Source: Paenibacillus taihuensis (GTDB lineage Bacteria > Bacillota > Bacilli > Paenibacillales > Paenibacillaceae). From it: a stretch of 64,000 bases of DNA. How positions within the stretch are numbered: position 1 is the stretch's first letter; each line of letters starts with the position of its first letter. Under the pieces are notes generated by a model. The model saw only the letters and a list, made by a program, of their open reading frames with translations. It was not told where the DNA came from and made no database searches. Shown here in pieces: positions 33,649 to 42,112 of this stretch. The stretch spans positions 62,001 through 126,000 of the forward strand of contig NZ_QTTN01000004.1 in assembly GCF_003386535.1 (NCBI RefSeq). Direction: 5' to 3'. The position numbers and the translations under genes are program-made.

Positions 33649-35109
33649 TTATTGGCCTGCGGCGGACATGGCTTCCGTAATCACGACGTTGGCGTCCTTC
33701 GTCATGCCCGTGATCGCATCTTCGACCGTTGATTTGCCGAAATAGAGCGGCGCCGCGTACTTGTCGAAGATCGGCCAGCCGCCGCTCGACAAATACGGAT
33801 TCGTCTGCAAATATTGGCTCGTATACTGCAGCTCATCCTGAAGCACCTGGTTGACTTGCTTGTCGAACGCGGTCTCCTTCGGCAGCAGATCCATCTTGCT
33901 CTTGAATACAGGAAGCCCCCATCCGGTCTTCGCACGGTCGTCGGCCGGCTTGCCGCCGAAGAACCACTCGTAGAAGGTCCATGCCTCTTCTGGATGCTTC
34001 GTTTCTTTATTGATAATCGCGCCCGTTGCGCCGCCTGTCGGTGCTACGCGTGTTCCGCCCGGAGCCGTCGGCGTAGGCAGCATGCCGTAGTCGTCCAGAT
34101 GCGTCTTGGACTTCTCGTTGCTGCGGATCGCGCCGCTGTACCAGTAACCGTCGATAATCATCGCCGCTTTGTCGCTCAGGAACAGGTCGCCGCCGGACGT
34201 CTGATCGTTGTTGATCGAGTTCGGGCCGATACCGTCCTTCACCGCTTGCACCCACATATTGAGATAATCCTTCGCAGCCGGTTTATTCAGATCGATGGAA
34301 CCGTTGTTGTCGCCGTTCATGTTGACGCCTGCGCTCAGCAGATACTGGAGCATATTGTTGAAATTCGGCTCCGTCTTGCCCCACTCGGTCGCCGAAAGCC
34401 CGTACTGCTTGACCGTCTTGCCGTCCTTGATCGTCAGCTTCTTGGCAAGATCGATCACCTCAGGCCAGGTCATCGGCTTGGACGAATCCGGGAGCGGCAC
34501 GCCAGCCGCATCGAATGCTTTCTTGTTATAGAAAATGGCATAGTCGTTCGACCAGTCCTTAGGCAGGCCGTAAATCGGGCCGGTGCCGACCGTCTTGCCG
34601 TCGAAGCGGTAAATGTCCGCGATCGGCAGCAGGTCGTCGGATTTGATCACGCTGCTGTTCGCAATCCGGTCCGAGAGGTCCATCGCGATGCCCTTGATGA
34701 CGTAGCCGGGCAGATCGAATACGCCGGACATCCGGATCACGTCCGGTGCGTCTCCCGTCGCCAGCTCGGCCGCAAGCTTCGTCGCGTCTAGCGCCTCAAG
34801 CTGGATCTTGATATTCGGATGATCCTTCTCGAACTCGGCGATCTGATCCTTCGAGAGCTCGCCGTCCGTAATACTCGTACGGATCGTAACGACTTCTCCG
34901 CTCGCTTTGCTGCCTGCGTTGTTGCCGCTCGCACTCGTATTTGCATTGGAGTCTGCATTCGAGCTTGCGTTCGTGCCCGAGTTCGCGCTTGCATTCGTGC
35001 CTGCGTTTGTGCCAGCCGAACTGTTCTCGCCGTTATCTCCGCCTCCGCAGCCCGCGAGGACGGTCGCCGCGACTGTAACTGCGGACAACGTAAGTGTCAA
35101 CTTTTTCAT
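33649..35109 (-). CDS. Sugar ABC transporter substrate-binding lipoprotein
   Basis: A 486-residue family 1 solute-binding protein. ATG 35109 is chosen because it begins a clean lipoprotein signal (MKKLTLTLSAV, lipobox LAGC) and has AAGGGGGA upstream; the frame runs on to 35148. A low-complexity Asn/Ala/Ser/Gly linker of about 50 residues follows the lipidated Cys. The mature domain has IKIQLEALDATK, DAPDVIRMSG, NKKAFDAAGVPLPDSSKPMTW and GYWYSGAIR. It is the first gene of the importer operon and is preceded by tandem regulator repeats and a cre-like site. Confidence 0.9.
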   Translation of the reverse strand: MKKLTLTLSAVTVAATVLAGCGGGDNGENSSAGTNAGTNASANSGTNASSNADSNANTSASGNNAGSKASGEVVTIRTSITDGELSKDQIAEFEKDHPNIKIQLEALDATKLAAELATGDAPDVIRMSGVFDLPGYVIKGIAMDLSDRIANSSVIKSDDLLPIADIYRFDGKTVGTGPIYGLPKDWSNDYAIFYNKKAFDAAGVPLPDSSKPMTWPEVIDLAKKLTIKDGKTVKQYGLSATEWGKTEPNFNNMLQYLLSAGVNMNGDNNGSIDLNKPAAKDYLNMWVQAVKDGIGPNSINNDQTSGGDLFLSDKAAMIIDGYWYSGAIRSNEKSKTHLDDYGMLPTPTAPGGTRVAPTGGATGAIINKETKHPEEAWTFYEWFFGGKPADDRAKTGWGLPVFKSKMDLLPKETAFDKQVNQVLQDELQYTSQYLQTNPYLSSGGWPIFDKYAAPLYFGKSTVEDAITGMTKDANVVITEAMSAAGQ

Positions 35110-35183
35110 GTGATCGGTTTCCCCCTTGATCATGTGTGTTGAAAGCATCGATGACGTGCCGCCTGGCCAGCTGCCAACGGAAT

Positions 35184-35197
35184 TTGAAGCGCTTTCG
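35184..35197. promoter_or_regulatory. cre-like site upstream of the importer operon
   Basis: TTGAAGCGCTTTCG has the palindromic GAAGCGCTTTC core of a CcpA site, one base short on one side. It lies just downstream of a minus-strand TATAAT at 35217-35212. Confidence 0.4.
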
Positions 35198-35211
35198 TTG
35201 CTTTCATATTC

Positions 35212-35276
35212 ATTATAGAAAGCCGCACGGCCGCACCCGTAGGAATTTCATGCCCTGTCCGATCTGAAATTTATGA
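35212..35276 (-). promoter_or_regulatory. Importer promoter with tandem AraC-type operator
   Basis: On the minus strand AATTTCAGAT and AAATTCCTAC are direct repeats spaced 23 bases apart, ending about 30 bases before a TATAAT box with no good -35. This layout suits activation by an AraC-type response regulator. The same repeats occur near 38681-38720 and 38796-38828. Confidence 0.55.
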
Positions 35277-35312
35277 CTCGTTAGAAGGGGAAACCGAGAG
35301 AACAGACAAAGA

Positions 35313-35350
35313 AAGCTCCATTCCTGCCGGGACCGGCAGAAATGAAGCTT
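35313..35350 (-). terminator. Terminator of the GH172 operon
   Basis: AAGCTCCATTCCTGCCGG pairs with CCGGCAGAAATGAAGCTT (two mismatches), followed on the minus strand by TCTTTG. Confidence 0.7.
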
Positions 35351-35371
35351 CTTCACTGGCAGCTTCCCGAG

Positions 35372-37519
35372 TTAAGAGAACACTGCCTCTTCGCGCCAAT
35401 TGAAAGAGACTCCCGGCGGCAGCGCTGAGCGGACGCCTCCGCCCGGCGCTCTTTCCACGGTTGCGCTTAAACTCCGGTCATCCGCCGAATATTCAAAAGA
35501 AAGCTGACCGAAGTAGGTAGGCATCCCGCGAACGGAGAACGATTCCGTCAGCCACGATTCGGGAATGCCCGAACCGATAATTAACGAATCTCCTTTTTCC
35601 CTGGCCAGACAGTCCCGTAGCAGCAGGAACACCTCGGCCGCCGTCCAGCCGTGAGGGGTCACATATCGAATCAGGTCCCATCCGCGCGCTCGCTGCCATT
35701 GCAGGGAGGAGTTCTCGTCATCGCAGCCTTCGTGGTACGTATACAAGCCAGGCGCCGTATGGTTGTTCAGAAAATGCTCGATCGACACCCAGGCGCGATC
35801 GGCTCTCCCCATCAGCAGCAAATTATGTGCCTGCCCGGCTTCGAAATACGTCCAAAGCGGTTCTGGGGCGTGCTTGCCGCCGGGAAAGCGTTCTTCGTTC
35901 CAGAATTTATCCATTCCGGCGATCAAGTGCGGGTCGCTCGTGTCGCCCCATCCGGTCGGCCAGAACACCGAATTGTAATCGCGCGGATTTTCGCCGAAGT
36001 CGTTCTCCGCTTTACGGAGAATGGCTTGGTGCAAGTCTTCCGCTTCATCGTCGAACCATGCCCCTTCGATGCCTAATTCCTTCGCGCACATGGCCGCCCG
36101 CTTCAGCGCCATATAGGAATGGCCGTTGATCCAGAACCCCGGGTGGCTATGATCCATCCGTCCTACAATAAGACCGTCGACGCTGGCTATGCACATCATG
36201 TCGCTCTCCGCTCGCAGCAGCATCTCGGGCGTCCGGTTGTCGTTGTGACGCTTGATCGGCACGTCCGTATGGCGCATGCTGCGGATCAATTCCGCTTTGC
36301 GCACGATATGTGGGTACATGTCTTTCAAGTATTCCTTGTCGCGCGTCAGCAGATAGTGCTCTGAGATCATCCATATGCCGTTAGCCGGGCCGTCTCCTTC
36401 CGCTCCGAAGCCTCCGAAGGCATCGCGGTGGGCAACTGCCCGCGTCGCGCGGTCGTTAAACGGTTGGAATCCGCCCTTGCCCAGCGCCGCCAATATGTAC
36501 GCTCCGTCTCTCAGCCACCACAGCGGATAGGATATCGGCGTAATGCGCGGCTCGGCTTCCACGGTGAACATATAAAGATGCGTCAATTGGGCCAGCATCG
36601 CTTCCTGAAACCGCCGGTCCGGGAGGTCGAGCTTAATCCGGTTCTGATCTTCCCAGCGGACAGCAAACTCTTCGAGCGACGGCATGGCTCCCGTCTCGTT
36701 CCGTCCGTTCCGTCCGTTCCGTTCTTCTAAGCCGAGCATTTTCTTGACCATCCAGTTGTCGGCGTGCAGCTGAAACGCGAAGGACAGCTTTCGCTTCTCT
36801 CCTGGCGCCAGCGACAAGCTATATTCAAGCGCTCCGCTCGCCCAACTTGAGCGGTCCTCCATCCGGGTATCTGGAGGCAGCGTCCCCCTCTTCAAGAAAT
36901 CGGAAATATCCAGTCCCGTTTCCGAATAACTGAGGGAGCCGAACCGGGTCGGCTGCTCTTCCGCGTGCATAACCCGCCCGTCATTGACGACCAAGTCGCT
37001 GCCTTCCATCGCGAGGCTGACGATCGGACCTCCCGAAGCGCCGAACGAGCGAATCGGCAGGTAGAACAAGCCTGTCGCAGCATCGGACGAGCTGTTCTCC
37101 AGCTCGACTGTGAAGTACGTGCGGATATCGTTCGTGTCCGGATCGCCATCGGTGAACAGATGAGTCACAACGTTGAATTTACCTGCATTCCATGTCGACG
37201 TCAGAACCGGAATATAGCCATCGCGGAACCTCCATGACAATCGGTTCAGAGGCAGCTCCTCAGGGGTGTGCAGCCGGCCTTCTGCGTAAATCCAGGGGGA
37301 AACGCCAAACGTCCGATGCCCGGGAGAAAAGGAATTGCCCGGCTCCGCGACGGTTTTGTATCCTTCATGGGATGTCGGCACGCCGAGAATGACGTGCGTG
37401 TCGCTCCTGTTCCATATCCAGTGAGGATGCTTTTTCCTCATTTCGATCATCGCCAAATGCTCGACCATGCTGTATACGTTGTACACCGGCTTGACGAACG
37501 CGTTCTTCTCTTCTTCCAT
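35372..37519 (-). CDS. Six-hairpin glycosidase-like protein
   Basis: A 715-residue cytoplasmic protein without signal peptide. The N-terminal half is beta-rich (supersandwich-like). The C-terminal half has the repeated Trp-rich helices of an (alpha/alpha)6 barrel: SYPLWWLRDGAYILAAL, GPANGIWMISEHYLLTRD, SVFWPTGWGDTSDPHL, WTYFEAGQAHNLLLMGR. This layout is shared by several glycosidase families acting on intracellular oligosaccharides. GGAGGTGATC of its ribosome binding site is embedded in the end of the GH172 gene, with a 3-base gap. The specific family and substrate are not determinable here. Confidence 0.7.
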   Translation of the reverse strand: MEEEKNAFVKPVYNVYSMVEHLAMIEMRKKHPHWIWNRSDTHVILGVPTSHEGYKTVAEPGNSFSPGHRTFGVSPWIYAEGRLHTPEELPLNRLSWRFRDGYIPVLTSTWNAGKFNVVTHLFTDGDPDTNDIRTYFTVELENSSSDAATGLFYLPIRSFGASGGPIVSLAMEGSDLVVNDGRVMHAEEQPTRFGSLSYSETGLDISDFLKRGTLPPDTRMEDRSSWASGALEYSLSLAPGEKRKLSFAFQLHADNWMVKKMLGLEERNGRNGRNETGAMPSLEEFAVRWEDQNRIKLDLPDRRFQEAMLAQLTHLYMFTVEAEPRITPISYPLWWLRDGAYILAALGKGGFQPFNDRATRAVAHRDAFGGFGAEGDGPANGIWMISEHYLLTRDKEYLKDMYPHIVRKAELIRSMRHTDVPIKRHNDNRTPEMLLRAESDMMCIASVDGLIVGRMDHSHPGFWINGHSYMALKRAAMCAKELGIEGAWFDDEAEDLHQAILRKAENDFGENPRDYNSVFWPTGWGDTSDPHLIAGMDKFWNEERFPGGKHAPEPLWTYFEAGQAHNLLLMGRADRAWVSIEHFLNNHTAPGLYTYHEGCDDENSSLQWQRARGWDLIRYVTPHGWTAAEVFLLLRDCLAREKGDSLIIGSGIPESWLTESFSVRGMPTYFGQLSFEYSADDRSLSATVERAPGGGVRSALPPGVSFNWREEAVFS

Positions 37520-37522
37520 CCT

Positions 37523-38605
37523 TTAGATCACCTCCAGCTCGTCTTTGCCCGGAAAGGCCGGATAGGGAGCATGCGGCTCCGACTGATACCAATAGGCGAC
37601 GGAGGCGATATCGTCCCGAAGAGGCAAATACCGTCCCTCGCTCCTCCAGCCGAGTGCTTGAACAGTCACCTTAATCTCTTCTTCGAACCGAATCGGATCG
37701 AGAATATGCCATCTGTACATCCCGAACCGTTGATTGACCTTGGAAAAGCCGTTGGACCGGGATACTTGGTGAAAGCCGAGATAGTCCGACGTAAACGGCA
37801 AATAGCCTTGCCCTTCCACCTGCTCGAACGCCCAGGCGCCTCCGACGTAATCCTCGGTTCCCGTTCCGCAAATCGTCGGAAACTCATTGTCCCCGTCCAG
37901 GAAAAACTTCACTTCCCCTTCTCCCCACCAGCCGTCGTTGTTCGCCTGCCATGCCATGTAAGTGCCGACGAAATGCCCTTGTCCTTTCACACCGTCCAGG
38001 ATGGTGTGAACGTCCTTATAACCGAGCGGGTTGCTGCGACGCCATTGGGCGTGGAAGTATGCCATATCCGCCGGTATGTCCGTCAAAGCGTAGTCGATTT
38101 GATAGAAAAATTGCGGTATTGCCCCTCCAAGATTCTCGATGGTGATTCTGGCTGATCCGCGGAAAGGCATTTGCCAATAGCTGTTCATCCCTCCGCCGGA
38201 CATAACGGCGATCGGCGCGGAATTGACGATGCTCCTCTCGCACCAGCCGTTGCAAAAGAAATCGCCGAGCGGCACTTCGACGGAAGGCGTTTCCTCATCG
38301 TCCCAATACATCCGCAATACAAGGCTTCTCCAGCTGCCAGGGTGACATGTCATCCACATATGGGTAATGATACCCGGGCCAACAATATGCGCGAGCTCGA
38401 ACGACGAGCCTTTCTCTAGCGTAACGGCCGGCGACACCTTCCAGCCTTGTCCCAAATCCCGCGCGCAGCTCGCGCTGATGCCGTCGAGCGACATCCCTCC
38501 TTTGCCCTTCTCGCCGGTAAAGTTCTCCGCGCTGATCGATCTCGATTTCGCTTTCGACAGCCTTGCGATATTCCCCAAGTGCAATTCCAAGCCGTTAAAG
38601 TCCAT
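37523..38605 (-). CDS. GH172 (DUF2961) family glycoside hydrolase
   Basis: A 360-residue protein matching the DUF2961 family, now GH172. Known members act on fructofuranosyl or D-arabinofuranosyl linkages and assemble as trimers or hexamers. Visible features are the jelly-roll core WRSLVLRMYWDDEETPSVEVPLGDFF, the WWGEGEVKFFLDGD segment and FPTICGTGTEDYVGGAWAF with its conserved GTGTEDY. There is no signal peptide, so it acts inside the cell on imported material. GGAGGAG precedes the ATG. It heads an operon with the six-hairpin protein and diverges from the ricin-domain glycosidase. Confidence 0.85.
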   Translation of the reverse strand: MDFNGLELHLGNIARLSKAKSRSISAENFTGEKGKGGMSLDGISASCARDLGQGWKVSPAVTLEKGSSFELAHIVGPGIITHMWMTCHPGSWRSLVLRMYWDDEETPSVEVPLGDFFCNGWCERSIVNSAPIAVMSGGGMNSYWQMPFRGSARITIENLGGAIPQFFYQIDYALTDIPADMAYFHAQWRRSNPLGYKDVHTILDGVKGQGHFVGTYMAWQANNDGWWGEGEVKFFLDGDNEFPTICGTGTEDYVGGAWAFEQVEGQGYLPFTSDYLGFHQVSRSNGFSKVNQRFGMYRWHILDPIRFEEEIKVTVQALGWRSEGRYLPLRDDIASVAYWYQSEPHAPYPAFPGKDELEVI

Positions 38606-38680
38606 TGTTTCTCCTCCATGTTCGTTCGCATCTGCTGATGCAGGTTACTCCTCGTTCATTATAATGACGGACGCGTGCAT

Positions 38681-38720
38681 CCCCTTATGAAATTCATGCG
38701 CTCCCGGACCTTAATTTTGT
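38681..38720 (-). promoter_or_regulatory. Tandem AraC-type operator of the GH172 operon
   Basis: On the minus strand AAAATTAAGG and GAATTTCATA lie 22-23 bases apart, just upstream of TATAAT at 38663-38658. It is a more degenerate version of the repeat at 38796-38828. Confidence 0.45.
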
Positions 38721-38795
38721 TACGCGTTTTCTCCAAGCTGAGAGGAATGCAAGAGCCCTTACTCGCGATTCTGTTTCTTAAGCGCAGAGGTTTAT

Positions 38796-38828
38796 AATTT
38801 CCTATGCAATTTGTACAAAATTTCCTAT
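38796..38828 (+). promoter_or_regulatory. Tandem AraC-type operator of the ricin glycosidase
   Basis: The 10-mer AATTTCCTAT occurs twice (38796-38805 and 38819-38828) with an exact 23-base period, about two helical turns. The downstream -10 TATCAT starts at 38850. Confidence 0.6.
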
Positions 38829-38853
38829 CGGGAACGTGCTCCGATCGCCTATC

Positions 38854-38869
38854 ATGAAAGCGTTTCCTA
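38854..38869 (+). promoter_or_regulatory. Candidate cre site overlapping the -10/+1 region
   Basis: ATGAAAGCGTTTCCTA matches 14 of 16 positions of the CcpA consensus WTGNAARCGNWWWCAW and overlaps the -10 box, a position suited to catabolite repression. Confidence 0.55.
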
Positions 38870-38943
38870 ATCCTGAAGGAAGGAGGGCAAGGTTTACTTA
38901 GAACCGGATTTACAGCCAACCCATTCAAAGGAGGAACAAGGTT

Positions 38944-40755
38944 ATGCGAATTGCGATTCACAAACGGCGACTGCTGCTGTCGGCGCTCATCCTCGTCTTC
39001 ATGCTGTCCATCGTTGCCATCATGCCTTCGCGCGCAAGCGCGGCGCCGGTATCCGGCGTCACCTACAAGCTGATCAACCCGCACAGCGGCAAGGCGCTCG
39101 ACGTTACGGCAGAAGGAACCGCAGACGGCACGAACGTGGAAATCTGGACGGACAGCGGCAGCGTGGCGCAGAGCTGGCAAGTGATCGATGTCGGCGGCGG
39201 TGCGTACAAACTGATTAATCCGAACAGCGGCAAGGCACTCGACGTGCAAGGTGCAGGGACTGCGGACGGAACGAACGTGCAGATCTACACCGACAACGGA
39301 ACGAGCGCTCAGAAGTGGCAAATCACCTTGAATGCCGACGGCACCTATAAGGTTATTAACGTGAACAGCGGCAAAGCGCTGGACGTTACTTCTAATGGAA
39401 CGGCAGACGGCACGAACGTGGAAATCTGGACGGACAACGGCTTTGACAACCAGAAGTGGCAGCTGGTGCCGATCTCTTATTCCTCGGGCACGACGGCAGC
39501 GAAAGCGGACGACTTCCTGAACTCCATCGGCGCAAACACGCATATGGGCCACGGCACGGATAGCGCTTCGCAGACCGCCACCGCCTTGAGCTATGCGGGC
39601 ATTCGCGTTGTACGCGAAGGTGACAACGCGAGCTCAACCTTCATCAATGACCTGATTGGCGTGCATAATTCGTCCGGCGTCAAATTTGTCATCACGAGAA
39701 GCGGCCCGGACGACGCCTGGATGACGGACGTCATTAACGGGTCCAAAACATTGGCAAATTCAGGCGCACTGCTGGCCATGGAAGGACCCAACGAGCCGAA
39801 CAATTGGGCTGTCACCTACCAGGGAAGCACCTCGACGAGCACGACGGATTTTATGCCTGTCGCGAAATGGCAGCGGGACTTCTACTCCAGCGTCAAAAGC
39901 GATCCCGTGCTGAGCAGCTATCCGGTATTCTCTTCCAGCGAAGCCGGCGGCAGCGAACCGAACAATGTCGGCCTGCAGTTCCTTACCATCCCGAGCGGCG
40001 CAGGCGCGCTCTTGCCGGCAGGTACGAAATTCGGCGACTTCGCGAACGTTCATAACTATATCAGCCGCCAAGCAAGCATTATCGACAATATGGCCTGGGA
40101 TAACGCTTCTTCCGATTACGTCAGCTGGATCGACGGCATTTATCAGGAGTACGGCGTGACCTGGCGCAACGGCTACAATGGCTATACCGCATCCGCCGAC
40201 CGCGCTGCGCTGCCGAAGGTGACGACCGAGACAGGTTGGACGACCGGCGGAAGCGGCAGCATTACGCAGGCTCAGCAGGGCAAACTGTATTTGAACATGT
40301 ACCTCTCCCAGTTCAAGCGCGGGTTCAAGCATACATTCATCTACATGCTGCGGGACACTCCGCTTTCCTCGCCGCCGAACACCGACAACTACTTCGGCAT
40401 CTTCGACAGCAGCTACAATGCGAAGCTCGCAGCGACTTATCTCCACAACATGACGACGATTTTGGCAGACTCCGGCTCTATCGCCGTGACGGGCAAACTG
40501 AACTACTCGATTCCGAGCCAGCCGTCCACCGTTCATGATCTGCTGCTGCAGAAGAAGAACGGCAAATTCGAGCTGGTCGTCTGGAACGAGAAGGCATCCG
40601 GCTCGAACACGGTGACGGTCAATCTTGGCGCAACGATAGGATCCGTGAAACGGTACGACCCCACTAGCGGAACATCTGCGGTGCAATCGTACAGCGGCGT
40701 CAACTCGGTCAGTTTCACGTTGAGCGATCACCCGCAAATTCTCGAGCTTCAATAA
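38944..40755 (+). CDS. Secreted ricin-domain glycoside hydrolase (clan A)
   Basis: A 603-residue secreted protein. The signal peptide ends near ASA (about residue 36). A ricin B-type beta-trefoil (CBM13-like, about 36-175) follows, with three repeats of SGKALDV...GTADGTNV..(W/Y)TD.G...Q.W. The C-terminal catalytic barrel (about 185-510) has acid/base Glu in MEGPNEPNNW (about 283) and nucleophile Glu in TTETGWTT (about 428), then a small beta domain. AAGGAGG precedes the ATG. It diverges from the GH172 operon and shares its control region, so it probably cleaves the same extracellular polymer. Exact GH family not assigned. Confidence 0.82.
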   Translation: MRIAIHKRRLLLSALILVFMLSIVAIMPSRASAAPVSGVTYKLINPHSGKALDVTAEGTADGTNVEIWTDSGSVAQSWQVIDVGGGAYKLINPNSGKALDVQGAGTADGTNVQIYTDNGTSAQKWQITLNADGTYKVINVNSGKALDVTSNGTADGTNVEIWTDNGFDNQKWQLVPISYSSGTTAAKADDFLNSIGANTHMGHGTDSASQTATALSYAGIRVVREGDNASSTFINDLIGVHNSSGVKFVITRSGPDDAWMTDVINGSKTLANSGALLAMEGPNEPNNWAVTYQGSTSTSTTDFMPVAKWQRDFYSSVKSDPVLSSYPVFSSSEAGGSEPNNVGLQFLTIPSGAGALLPAGTKFGDFANVHNYISRQASIIDNMAWDNASSDYVSWIDGIYQEYGVTWRNGYNGYTASADRAALPKVTTETGWTTGGSGSITQAQQGKLYLNMYLSQFKRGFKHTFIYMLRDTPLSSPPNTDNYFGIFDSSYNAKLAATYLHNMTTILADSGSIAVTGKLNYSIPSQPSTVHDLLLQKKNGKFELVVWNEKASGSNTVTVNLGATIGSVKRYDPTSGTSAVQSYSGVNSVSFTLSDHPQILELQ

Positions 40756-40802
40756 GAACAAGCCGCAAGGCTTGACACGTTCTCTTTGATTCACCAAAAT
40801 GC

Positions 40803-40845
40803 AGGCCGATCCTCAAAAACGATATTCATCGTTGAGGATCGGCCT
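40803..40845 (+). terminator. Terminator of the ricin glycosidase gene
   Basis: AGGCCGATCCTCAA pairs perfectly (14 bp) with TTGAGGATCGGCCT, followed by ATTATTGTT. Confidence 0.85.
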
Positions 40846-40903
40846 ATTATTGTTATGTACTTCTCGCGTCACGCACGGCGGTGAACCGCCTTTCCTTGAA
40901 TTA

Positions 40904-41085
40904 TCATGCTGCGCTTTCATTCATAAGCAGCAGATCCGCGTCAGCCCCGCAATCAATGCGGCCTTTGCTCTCCAATCCAAGCGCATCGGCCGTTGTTCTC
41001 GTCGCGATAATTTTCGCACCTCGAGCGGAATGTGGTTAAGCGCTTCATTTATCGTGACATTCTTGAACGATGATGGCCATCCTCT
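40904..41085 (-). pseudogene. Amidohydrolase C-terminal remnant
   Basis: On the minus strand one frame reads AKIIATRTTADALGLESKG then RIDCGADADLLLMNE and a stop. This is the characteristic C-terminal end of metal-dependent amidohydrolases (KGRI..G.DADL motif). Immediately upstream NVTINEALNHIPLE continues the same domain after a one-base frameshift near 41015. Everything further upstream is missing. It is a short relic, not a functional gene; the specific family is unclear. Confidence 0.7.
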
Positions 41086-41363
41086 GTTAAACAAACGCCA
41101 TAGCTTAGTAATCAACTGTAGCAAAAAAGGCGTTTTCTTTCGATTCACATATGATCAAACCTGATACCCATCTTTTGTATCATAGTAAATAAATAAACCG
41201 AAACTTTCTCTTACCACTTTACTCCCTCTATATGTAAAGTTATTGTCTCTATTAAACCTCTTGCCACAAGCTTGTACCAAAAAACAGGCCAATCACCTCT
41301 TAGGTTTGTCCACTCTATTAAAGAGGCGCTTGCATAAGTTGTAAGCGAAAGGAGTGATGAAAC

Positions 41364-41735
41364 ATGGCAACTAAACGCGTAAAACCATTACGTTACAATC
41401 CAGCTAGTACTGGCAGAGTCATTCGTAAATCGGTTCAAACAAGTACGAATGGATCCAGAGGTTCAAACACGAATCCAACATTTAACCGCTTGACCGTTCT
41501 TTGGGTCAATATTGACGGCGTTCCATTCAATACGACTGGCTTCTTCGCACGTTTATTCCGCAACGGCCAGCTTGTCGCTACAGCTTCGTTTGACCGCTAC
41601 GGTGTTGTTCGATTCAATAACATCAACACGCTGACGAACTTCTCGTACAACATCCGCACTTACGATGCTAATGGCCTCGAGTACCGTTCCCGTAACATCC
41701 CGGCTGGCGTCCAAACTTATGCCATCATTGGCTAA
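41364..41735 (+). CDS. Hypothetical protein with beta-sandwich-like domain
   Basis: A 123-residue protein with a basic, Ser/Thr/Asn-rich N-terminus (about 1-40) and a compact beta-rich domain (TVLWVNIDGVPFNTTGFFARLFRNGQLV, VRFNNINTLTNFSYNIRTYDANG), resembling Cna-B or carboxypeptidase-regulatory-like folds. There is no signal peptide. AAGGAGTGATG precedes the ATG and a strong terminator follows, so it is a genuine single-gene unit. Surface, spore-coat or filament structural roles are possible; the family is not recognised. Confidence 0.7.
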   Translation: MATKRVKPLRYNPASTGRVIRKSVQTSTNGSRGSNTNPTFNRLTVLWVNIDGVPFNTTGFFARLFRNGQLVATASFDRYGVVRFNNINTLTNFSYNIRTYDANGLEYRSRNIPAGVQTYAIIG

Positions 41736-42112
41736 CAGACAGCATATCCCTCATTAACGACAACAGCAGCACGGCTCTTTGGGAGAGCTTGTGCTGCTGT
41801 TCTTTTTCCTGCAGCTATATCGCACAGCCTCATCTGCAAAAGCAGCGGATTTATCGACCGTTTGGTGTAGTACTCGTGCAAGGCTCGGAAGGCTGCGTTT
41901 TTAGCGACCAATGCCGTTCTTACCCATAGGACTCAGATCCCGAGAGCTAATCCGTTCGCCCCCCCTACTTGTTAAATCTCGATTAGGGTCGTTGGGGCAT
42001 GACCCCGAATCACATGCGATATTGACATCGACAGAACCAAAGTAGCTCTTTTTGTTTTATTCCATCAGCAGTTGCTGTAATTCCGCTCCAGCCTCAAACT
42101 TTGGAAGAGCCC
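41736..42112. other. Intergenic region with terminator
   Basis: No gene is supported. After the terminator (41762-41806) a short GGGGCATGACCCC hairpin lies near 41997; otherwise nothing is recognised. Confidence 0.55.
41762..41806 (+). terminator. Terminator of the hypothetical gene
   Basis: AACAGCAGCAC pairs perfectly with GTGCTGCTGTT, with an inner GCTC/GAGC pairing, followed by CTTTTT. Confidence 0.85.

Larger units (their letters stand above)
38606..38943. other. Divergent control region of two glycosidase operons
   Basis: No gene. It contains a minus-strand TATAAT at 38663-38658, two tandem operator pairs (38681-38720, 38796-38828), a plus-strand TATCAT at 38850-38855 and a cre site at 38854-38869. 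Confidence 0.65.
40756..41363. other. Intergenic with terminator and amidohydrolase remnant
   Basis: Apart from the terminator (40803-40845) and the gene remnant (40904-41085), the sequence up to 41340 is AT-rich with no other recognisable feature. Confidence 0.6.

Noticed and set aside
39760-40797. 345-codon minus-strand frame opposite the ricin glycosidase
   Set aside because: Antisense shadow of a secreted enzyme with clear signal peptide and catalytic motifs on the plus strand.
40799-41164. 121-codon plus-strand frame
   Set aside because: Begins inside a terminator and runs antisense to the amidohydrolase remnant.
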